Positions 5,498-11,169 of a stretch of DNA of 11,169 bases are shown here, one piece after another. The notes under the pieces are model-generated. The model was not told the origin of the DNA. It ran no database searches and was given only the letters and a program-made list of their open reading frames with translations. The position numbers were made by a program, and so were the translations under genes. This DNA is from Verrucomicrobiota bacterium (GTDB lineage: Bacteria; Verrucomicrobiota; Verrucomicrobiia; Verrucomicrobiales; Akkermansiaceae). The DNA is taken from assembly GCA_026397695.1 (NCBI GenBank), contig JAPLUJ010000329.1, forward strand, positions 1 through 11,169, given 5' to 3'. Every line of letters starts with the position of its first letter. Within the stretch, counting starts at the first letter, position 1.

Positions 5498-7864
5498 ATG
5501 AAAAATCGTAATGTCGAAAAATGGATTCGTCACTCCACATTCCTCCTCAGTCTGTTGGCATTTTCGCTGCCAGCAGTTGGAGCTCCACCGGTGGTTAGGA
5601 CCGTGCCCTGGGTGCCTACCCAACCGCTCATTCCCCACGACACCTGGACGGGCAAGCTGGTCACATTGAAGGGCACCAGCAACGTCCAGGGAGCCGCCTA
5701 CCAGTATTTCTGGGACTTCGGCGATGGCAGCGCGGTTGCCACCGGGGCTGTTAGTAACCAGTATGCCATCGAGGCAAAGCATGCCTACACAGGAGCTGTC
5801 GGGCTGGTTTACACCGCCACGCTGACCGTGAAAAACACCACCACCGGTGAACAGGGAGCGGCACAGTATTATGTCAAGATCGAGGACAAGACGTTGCCGG
5901 TGGAGGTCAACTTCGCTATCGACGAAGCCCTGTGGTACTTATGGAAGAGCGCTGGCCGCAGCTCCGGGCAGTACTGGTGGAACAACATCAGCTATGGAAA
6001 TCACTACGGTAATACTACGGGATCCGCAGTGCAGGCTTTCGAGAGCCAGGGCCACTTGGAAAACCAGCCTGGGAACCCCTACTCCGAGGCGGTCACGGGA
6101 GGAATTGATTACCTTACGGCAAACCTGTACAGGCAAGCGATGTCTTTGCAAGTAGGGGAGAACCCCGACTCCAATAGCAATGGCAGCGGCCTTTCCTGGA
6201 ATTCTGGCACGCCGATCTACGAGACCGGTGCGGTGATCGATGCGCTGGTCGCCACGGGCACACCCGCAGCGACCGCGCGCACGGGAGATGTGACCTATGT
6301 CAAGGGGAAGACCTACCAAACGATTGTGCAGGACATGGTGGACATGTATGCTTGGGGACAGAGCGATTCCTCTTGGCCATTGGGCGGATGGCGTTACAGT
6401 TGGAATGGCAACGACTCCGACAATTCGGCCTGCCAATGGGCGGCGATCGGCATGATCGCGGCGGAGCGACATTTCGGGTGCACGGTTCCATCGTGGGTGA
6501 AGGCACGCAACCTCCAATACCTCAACTACTCGTTCAATGGGGGGGGGTATTTTGGTTACCAAAGTTCGAGCCCCAATCGTTGGTACGCAACCGGCCCGTG
6601 CGGAATGGTTCAGCTTTCCTTTGACGGCATGGACGTCACGGATCTCAAGTGGGTTAGTTGCGTACAAACCTTGGCCACCAATTGGAACACGTTCACCACC
6701 GTGGGGGATGCCCGCTACTACGCTTGGTACTCGTTCGCCAAAGCCATGCGCGTGGCCTTGCCGAATCCGGTCGTCACCCTGCCTGGCGGCAAGGATTGGT
6801 ATGGCGACAACGTCAACGGTTTGGCGAGACTCTTGGTGAACTCGCAGCAAGCGGATGGCAGTTGGCCTTACGACGATTGGCCTTACATCGGATACCAGAC
6901 AGCCGCTGCGTGGAACCTCATCATTCTGAGCCCTACATTGTTCAAGGCCGGGTCTCCGGTGGCGGTCGCCAAAGCCAACCCCAATCCGGCAATCGCCGGG
7001 CAGACCATCCAGTTGGACGGGACCGACTCGTACCAGCAGGACTCTGCCAAGCTGATCGATTCCTGGGAGTGGGATCTCAACAACGATGGAACCTATGATG
7101 TGTTCGGTCCCTTTGCCACGGTGGCGTTTCCCACTGTCGGCAGTTATCCGGTGAAGCTGCGGGTCACCGACAACGCCTCACCTGAGGCGTCGGCGGTCAC
7201 CACCTTGACGATTGTGGTCAACATCCCGCCGCTGGCTCCGACCGCAGTGGCCGGTGGTCCCTATAACCTCTGCCCGGGAGCAACGCCTTGGTTCCTGAAT
7301 GGCACCGGTTCGATCAATCCGGATGAGGGCGAGCACGAACCTGGCTCGTTCCCTGGTGACTCTATCAAGACCTACGCATGGGATCTCGACGGCGACGGGC
7401 AGTTCGACGATGCGGTGGGTGCACAGCCCGATGTGACGGCGTTCTTCCTGGCAAAGGGAGTTGGCAATTACCTCATCCAGCTCAAGGTGACCGATAATAC
7501 GGCCGCCTCCTTCCCAAGCAGCGGGCTCGGTGATTTGTCGGGCACCGCCTCGACGGTTGTCAACGTGCTGGTGCCCTCGGATCCGGTGTGTTCCTGTGTC
7601 AGCGACCTAGCCGCGAGGGCGAAACCCGGCAAGGTGCAACTGACTTGGACCCACACGGGAGCCCACCACTACAATGTGTACCGGGGCACTATCAGTGGGG
7701 GACCGTACATCAAGATCGCTTCCACCACCTCGACGTATTGCACCTATCTGGATCATGCGGTGGTGAACGGGAAGACCTACTACTACGTCGTCCGGGAGGC
7801 GAACCTGATCGATGTTGAAGAGTGCCAGTCTAATCAGGCCAGTGCAAGGCCGATGATCCGGTGA
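5498..7864 (+). CDS. Secreted PKD / alpha-toroid / PKD / PKD / FN3 protein
   Basis: A 788-residue exported multidomain protein. Residues 1-29 form a signal peptide (hydrophobic core FLLSLLAFSL). A PKD domain (about 48-129) shows YFWDFGDGS at 70-78. Residues about 137-480 resemble the alpha/alpha-toroid of squalene cyclases and prenyltransferases: GGWRYSW (296-302), DNSACQWAAIGM (308-319) and a QW-like repeat, QQADGSWPYDDW (450-461). Two more PKD domains follow, with WEWDLNNDGTYD (523-534) and YAWDLDGDGQFDD (626-638), the latter with a calcium-loop look. The C-terminus (about 700-788) is fibronectin-III-like (YNVYRG at 725-730). No cyclase DxDD-type motif was seen in the toroid, so a binding role or glycan/peptide activity is as likely as catalysis. 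It lacks any sorting tail of its own. The ATG at 5498 is chosen because the signal peptide starts there, although the frame opens at 5465. Confidence 0.85.
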   Translation: MKNRNVEKWIRHSTFLLSLLAFSLPAVGAPPVVRTVPWVPTQPLIPHDTWTGKLVTLKGTSNVQGAAYQYFWDFGDGSAVATGAVSNQYAIEAKHAYTGAVGLVYTATLTVKNTTTGEQGAAQYYVKIEDKTLPVEVNFAIDEALWYLWKSAGRSSGQYWWNNISYGNHYGNTTGSAVQAFESQGHLENQPGNPYSEAVTGGIDYLTANLYRQAMSLQVGENPDSNSNGSGLSWNSGTPIYETGAVIDALVATGTPAATARTGDVTYVKGKTYQTIVQDMVDMYAWGQSDSSWPLGGWRYSWNGNDSDNSACQWAAIGMIAAERHFGCTVPSWVKARNLQYLNYSFNGGGYFGYQSSSPNRWYATGPCGMVQLSFDGMDVTDLKWVSCVQTLATNWNTFTTVGDARYYAWYSFAKAMRVALPNPVVTLPGGKDWYGDNVNGLARLLVNSQQADGSWPYDDWPYIGYQTAAAWNLIILSPTLFKAGSPVAVAKANPNPAIAGQTIQLDGTDSYQQDSAKLIDSWEWDLNNDGTYDVFGPFATVAFPTVGSYPVKLRVTDNASPEASAVTTLTIVVNIPPLAPTAVAGGPYNLCPGATPWFLNGTGSINPDEGEHEPGSFPGDSIKTYAWDLDGDGQFDDAVGAQPDVTAFFLAKGVGNYLIQLKVTDNTAASFPSSGLGDLSGTASTVVNVLVPSDPVCSCVSDLAARAKPGKVQLTWTHTGAHHYNVYRGTISGGPYIKIASTTSTYCTYLDHAVVNGKTYYYVVREANLIDVEECQSNQASARPMIR

Positions 7865-7905
7865 CATCGCTGTTTGGCATGATGATCTGACAAGCCCGCA
7901 ACCAC

Positions 7906-7936
7906 AAAGACCGGCAGACATCGTCTGCCGGTCTTT
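7906..7936. terminator. Bidirectional intrinsic terminator
   Basis: AAAGACCGGCAGAC (7906-7919) and GTCTGCCGGTCTTT (7923-7936) form a perfect 14-bp stem with a 3-nt loop. The A-tract on the left and T-tract on the right let it act for both strands. It lies 42 nt after the PKD/toroid gene and 95 nt beyond the end of the oppositely oriented sugar-phosphate cyclase gene, exactly where two converging transcripts must end. CCAC and GTGG just outside could lengthen the stem over a bulge. Confidence 0.85.
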
Positions 7937-8030
7937 CCTGTGGGTGGGACACCGCTGTCGTGACACGCAGAGTGACGGCACCCAAATCAGATGCGTGGTC
8001 CCGGCGGGAAACCGGCGGAGCTCGCAGCGG

Positions 8031-9233
8031 TCAACCCGCCGGGTGCCCACTATCGCGACGGATGGATTGCTGGCGGGCGTGACGTTGCTCCAATTGTGTG
8101 ATCGCCTCGGCCACGACGCGGCGGCTCAGTTCATGCACTTCGACGCCTTGTCCGATGCCTTCGAGCAGGGTGAGCGTCAGTTCGCCGCCCAGATGAATCC
8201 TGAAGTCGTCGAGTCCCCGGACGACTAACAGGTCGCCCACGGCATCCGTGTGGAGAAGTTCATTGGCGAACAGGTCAAAGCCGAGAGCCTCCAGCAAACG
8301 GAGCACGCGCCCGGCATCCACCGCACTCAGTCTGCCCAGTAACTGCGAGCAGAGGACATCAATGGCGATTCCGATGGCCACCGCCTCGCCATGCCGGATG
8401 CGGTACTCGGAAAGATGCTCGAGCTTGTGCGCGGCCCAGTGACCAAAGTCGAGCGGCCGGGCCGAACCCATTTCAAACGGATCACCGGCTGTCGCGATGT
8501 GGTTGACATGCAGTTCCGCCGAACGATGGATCAGCCGCCGCATCGCTGCCGGGTCGAACGCCGCCAACTGTCCGGCCTCGGCTTCGAGGCGGTCGAAGAA
8601 CAACGCATCCCGGATGCAGGCCCCCTTCACGGCTTCGCTGTACCCGCCGCGCTTGTCGCGGTCCAGGAGCGAATCTAGCAAGGTGAAATCGTTGATGACG
8701 GCAAACGGCACGGCGAAGGCACCGATGAAGTTCTTCTTCCCGAAAGCGTTGATCCCGTTCTTCACACCAACCCCGGAATCGGCCTGACTCAAGGTGGTGG
8801 TAGGGCACCGCACATGGCGTACTCCGCGATGGGCGGTCGCCGCCGCCAGACCGGCCACGTCGAGCATCGCCCCACCACCGACGGCGATGAGGAACGAATG
8901 ACGATCGATGCCGTGGCGATCGATCTCGGACTGGATTTTCGAGACATGGAAGTAGGAGTCCTTGAGGCGTTCGCCACCCTCCACCACGACGGGTGGCGCG
9001 ACGAGTTGCAGCCGGTCGCGCAGCGGCTCGAAATATCGTTCGATATTGCGGGCGAGCCGGGGCTGGGCGGCACTGAGCCCTTCGTCCATCACCACCAACA
9101 CTTGGGGCACCGTCACCGGCGCCGCATCTGATAGAACTTCGGCGAGCAGCGGATTGTCAGGAGCAAAGAGGTGTTCCGTAAAGTACACGCGGTGTCTGAA
9201 CGCCACCGCGATGGTGTGTTGCAGTGATTTCAT
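8031..9233 (-). CDS. eboD: EboD-type sugar-phosphate cyclase (3-dehydroquinate synthase family)
   Basis: A 400-residue NAD- and zinc-dependent cyclase of the dehydroquinate synthase superfamily. The NAD site shows VGGGAMLDVAG (118-128) and CPTTTLSQADSGVGVKN (143-159). Zinc ligands match E200 (YSEAVKG), H265 (FGHWAAHKLEH) and H281 (IRHGEA). The opening VYFTEHLFAPDNPLL (16-30), the INAFGKKNF block (161-169) and DPFEMGSARPLDFGHWAAHKLEHL are, as I recall them, the pattern of EboD, encoded in the ebo cluster linked to export of the scytonemin precursor in cyanobacteria. Length also exceeds the roughly 360 aa of housekeeping AroB. The product is unknown for EboD in general. None of the other ebo genes is visible in this window. 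It lies 139 bp after the radical SAM gene on the same strand and may share its transcript. AroB itself is the less likely alternative. Confidence 0.8.
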   Translation of the reverse strand: MKSLQHTIAVAFRHRVYFTEHLFAPDNPLLAEVLSDAAPVTVPQVLVVMDEGLSAAQPRLARNIERYFEPLRDRLQLVAPPVVVEGGERLKDSYFHVSKIQSEIDRHGIDRHSFLIAVGGGAMLDVAGLAAATAHRGVRHVRCPTTTLSQADSGVGVKNGINAFGKKNFIGAFAVPFAVINDFTLLDSLLDRDKRGGYSEAVKGACIRDALFFDRLEAEAGQLAAFDPAAMRRLIHRSAELHVNHIATAGDPFEMGSARPLDFGHWAAHKLEHLSEYRIRHGEAVAIGIAIDVLCSQLLGRLSAVDAGRVLRLLEALGFDLFANELLHTDAVGDLLVVRGLDDFRIHLGGELTLTLLEGIGQGVEVHELSRRVVAEAITQLEQRHARQQSIRRDSGHPAG

Positions 9234-9344
9234 GGGTCCGTCTTGTTGTGGGTTCCGGCTGGAGGCGCCTGGTTCAAGTCCGCCCCGCCATCCTGCACGC
9301 GTCAGGCACCGCGATAAAGAGTAAAGTCATTCTTCCCTGAATGC

Positions 9345-9383
9345 GGACGGCGTGCCGGTGACGTTGCGCGAACTACGCCGTCC
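9345..9383. repeat. Inverted repeat across the end of the radical SAM gene
   Basis: GGACGGCGT (9345-9353) and ACGCCGTCC (9375-9383) are exact reverse complements with a 21-nt loop. The right arm covers the last codons and part of the stop codon of the radical SAM gene. There is no T-run on the minus strand. It may attenuate or process the transcript between that gene and the downstream cyclase. Confidence 0.4.
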
Positions 9384-10710
9384 ACACCCCGGCGATTTTG
9401 GTCTTGCAGAATTTGCATTTGTCCGCATCGAGATCCATGCGCGTCACGCGGAACACGTCGCGTTCGATGATCGCCTGCTTGCAGTTAGGGCAGAAGGTGG
9501 TTTCGGCGTCGGCCAGGCCGGGCACGTTGCCGATGTACACATAACGCAAACCGGCAGCGCGCGCGATCGACCGCGCCTCTAACAGGATATCCACCGGTGT
9601 GGGAGGCAGGTGGGACAGCTTGTGCTGCGGATGGAAGCGCGAGAAATGAAGAGGCTGATCCTCGCCGAGGTTTTTCACGACCCATTCGCACATCCTTGTG
9701 ATCATGTCCGGTTTGTCGGTATAGGTCGGAACGACCAGATTGATCAACTCGATCCATGTGCCCATGCTCTTGAACGTCTTCAGGATATTCAGGATCGCCT
9801 GGAGACTGCCGGCGTTGAGTTTCCAGTAGGTGTCGTCATCGAAGCCTTTGATGTCCACGTGGGCCGCGTCCACATATTGGCCGAGGTCGCGCAGTGCGCG
9901 CTCGTCGATCGAACCGCAGGTGACGAGGATGTTCTTGACCTTGCGTTCGCGGGCCAGCTTGCACGTGTCATAGGTATATTCGTAAAACGCGACCGGGTCC
10001 GAGTAGGTGTAGGCAACCGACGGACACTTGAGCCACTCGGCCAAGGCGACCACGTCCTGCGGGAACATGCTGAGGCGCGCCATGTCATCGAAACCGAGCG
10101 ACTCCGGCAACGGCGGTCGCAAGCGCAACTCCGGACCGTAGGGATTCTTCGTCTGTTCCGGCGTTTTCTGTGAGATTTCCCAGTTCTGGCAATTCAGGCA
10201 GCGGAACACGCAGCCGGCGGTGGCCAGCGAAAACGACCGGCTGCCGGGCAGGAAATGGAACAGCGGCTTCTTCTCGACCGGGTCCACGTGGAAGCTGCAT
10301 GGGTTGCCATAGGCCAGCGTGAAGAGCGTGCCGTCCACGTTGATCTTGTCCCTGCAATGGCTGCGATCACCCGGCGCGAGGATGCAGTTGTTAGGACAAA
10401 CCTTGCATTGGACGTTCTTGCCGAGCTTGAGGTAGTGATAGCCCTCCTTCACCCAGCCCCGCTGCTTCCACGCCTCCCACAACGGGCCGGTCGGCGCATC
10501 GTTCTTGAAAATCTCCAACATCCCTGTCGTCCTGGCATCTCGAGCGAAACGCGCCGCCAACGCCACCACCGCGCCGCCACCCGCCGCTCCGGCTAGTCCC
10601 GTCAGCGCGCGGTTGATCGCTTCACGACGCGTGCATCCGCGCTTGCCCGGCCCGGAAGGATTCTCCGTGCCGATCCCGGCCGTCACGTCATGTCCTGTTT
10701 CCTTGTCCAT
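9373..10710 (-). CDS. AmmeMemoRadiSam-type radical SAM enzyme with Tat signal
   Basis: A 445-residue radical SAM protein of the pyruvate-formate-lyase-activase-like group found in AmmeMemoRadiSam systems, whose reaction is unknown. The cluster motif is C167-x3-C171-x2-C174 (GCVFRCLNC). A cysteine group before it (C102, C105, C109, C119) and a zinc-ribbon-like pair of CxxC motifs at the end (C407/C410, C432/C435) are further likely metal sites. Typical family blocks are AYTYSDPVAFYEY (233-245), HVDIKGFDDDTYWK (284-297) and HFSRFHPQHKL (355-365). The N-terminus is odd: TRREAIN (27-33) is followed by an uncharged Ala/Gly/Leu stretch (35-53), which is a twin-arginine signal. The start overlaps the end of the upstream small membrane gene by 28 nt, suggesting coupled translation. 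The AMMECR1 and Memo partners are not in this window. Family assignment is strong; location outside the cytoplasm is inference. Confidence 0.88.
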   Translation of the reverse strand: MDKETGHDVTAGIGTENPSGPGKRGCTRREAINRALTGLAGAAGGGAVVALAARFARDARTTGMLEIFKNDAPTGPLWEAWKQRGWVKEGYHYLKLGKNVQCKVCPNNCILAPGDRSHCRDKINVDGTLFTLAYGNPCSFHVDPVEKKPLFHFLPGSRSFSLATAGCVFRCLNCQNWEISQKTPEQTKNPYGPELRLRPPLPESLGFDDMARLSMFPQDVVALAEWLKCPSVAYTYSDPVAFYEYTYDTCKLARERKVKNILVTCGSIDERALRDLGQYVDAAHVDIKGFDDDTYWKLNAGSLQAILNILKTFKSMGTWIELINLVVPTYTDKPDMITRMCEWVVKNLGEDQPLHFSRFHPQHKLSHLPPTPVDILLEARSIARAAGLRYVYIGNVPGLADAETTFCPNCKQAIIERDVFRVTRMDLDADKCKFCKTKIAGVWTA

Positions 10711-10961
10711 CTTCGAAATGCCTGATAGGTCGCAGGTGCCGTATGCAACAGCATCGCCACCAGCAACGGGAAATGAAGCGCCCTGTGAACGGCCAGCGCG
10801 GTTTTCGCATCGACGATGCCGCCCAGGCCGAATTCACCACTCATCATATAACCCGTCGTGAAGAATAGTATCACCAATAGCAACAAAGGCCAACTGCTCA
10901 AGCGCATGATTTTCTCCAACACGTAATGCGTAGATCTTTGCATGACAGGGTGGGCGCTCAT
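10683..10961 (-). CDS. Small two-helix membrane protein, possibly b-type cytochrome-like
   Basis: A 92-residue protein with two predicted membrane helices, about 22-40 (WPLLLLVILFF) and 58-76 (VHRALHFPLLVAMLLHTA), and a basic tail (RRWTRK). Histidines lie at 4, 12, 59, 63 and 73. H59 and H73 are 14 residues apart on the second helix, the spacing by which b-type cytochromes stack haem ligands, and H12 lies before the first helix. I do not recognise a named family; haem binding is inference. The start at 10961 is chosen because AAGGTG stands 8 nt upstream and the preceding gene ends only 7 nt before it; an ATG at 11009 would overlap that gene by 41 nt. The 3' end overlaps the radical SAM gene by 28 nt, so the two are probably made together. 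Confidence 0.65.
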   Translation of the reverse strand: MSAHPVMQRSTHYVLEKIMRLSSWPLLLLVILFFTTGYMMSGEFGLGGIVDAKTALAVHRALHFPLLVAMLLHTAPATYQAFRRWTRKQDMT

Positions 10962-10968
10962 ATCCTGA

Positions 10969-11169
10969 TCACCTTCCCTGCCACCAAACCGCAATCCCGG
11001 CAAGCACATTCAGGGCGGCGGTCAACCAGCAGACGGCCGTCACGCCGAACAGCGGAATCAACAACGTGCTCGCCAACAACGCCCCCAGAAACGCCCCCAC
11101 GAAATCCGCCGTATAGAGCCGTGAGGCACTCGTCGCGACACCGCCGGATTCCGCCCGGCCCTGGGTCTA
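10969..11169 (-). CDS. C-terminal part of a fused MFS/spermidine synthase-like membrane protein (partial)
   Basis: The minus strand stays open for 65 codons before the TGA at 10971-10969. The peptide holds SRLYTADFVGAFLGALLAS, like the conserved Y-x-x-D-x-x-G-x-x-x-G segment of the membrane region in fused MFS/spermidine synthase-like proteins, then a second hydrophobic helix (LTAALNVLAGIAVWW) and a short end, QGR. That is what the C-terminus of such a protein looks like. No start codon lies in a plausible place, so the gene should continue beyond the right edge. However, the codon at 11169-11167, in the same frame, reads TAG. Either the gene is broken, or a frameshift or base error lies at the edge. 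It ends 7 nt before the small membrane gene, so it is probably first in that operon. Confidence 0.55.

Noticed and set aside
5939..6850. Minus-strand open frame of 303 codons
   Set aside because: It is antisense to the toroid domain; the plus-strand protein has a signal peptide and clear domain repeats, while this one has none.
1..11169. Apparent abundance of GTTAG/CTAAC, often in Leu-Leu or Pro-Asn codons
   Set aside because: A hand count of about 16 sites is close to the roughly 15 expected for both strands at this base composition.

Overview
The window comes from a GC-rich bacterium, most likely of the Verrucomicrobia group. The main clue is a secreted protein that ends in VPDGGSTL followed by a hydrophobic stretch and arginines, a variant of the PEP-CTERM/exosortase sorting tail (VPDSG-CTERM type) known mainly from Verrucomicrobia. 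Most starts lack a Shine-Dalgarno sequence, which fits but proves nothing. The assignment is inference.

Left part (1-4299) is housekeeping and catabolism. The first 357 bases hold no gene, but contain a 16-bp tandem repeat and two strong palindromes. Then come xylA (xylose isomerase, minus strand) and, divergently across about 120 bp, an M42-family metallo-aminopeptidase. After a 300-bp spacer comes a radical SAM 23S rRNA/tRNA adenine C2-methyltransferase of the RlmN family. All three enzymes keep their expected catalytic or metal-binding residues; the M42 enzyme has Glu at one ligand position where Asp is common.

Middle part (4300-7940) is a cell-surface unit. A 475-bp gene-free region carries several dyad repeats and a good sigma-54 (-24/-12) promoter match. 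It leads into a two-gene operon: a small exosortase-sorted (VPDGG-CTERM) protein, then a 788-residue secreted protein built as PKD, an alpha/alpha-toroid of squalene-cyclase/prenyltransferase-like repeats, PKD, PKD and a fibronectin-III-like domain. The operon ends at a perfect 14-bp hairpin that can serve both converging transcripts.

Right part (8031-11169) is all on the minus strand and reads right to left. It holds the C-terminal end of a membrane protein resembling fused MFS/spermidine synthases, a 92-residue two-helix membrane protein with histidines spaced as in b-type cytochromes, an AmmeMemoRadiSam-type radical SAM enzyme with an apparent twin-arginine (Tat) signal, and an EboD-type sugar-phosphate cyclase (3-dehydroquinate synthase family). 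The first three are tightly packed (7-nt gap, then 28-nt overlap) and look co-translated; the cyclase follows after 139 bp. This cluster is the best candidate for an undescribed system: a radical SAM enzyme apparently sent out of the cytoplasm, encoded with a possible membrane electron carrier.
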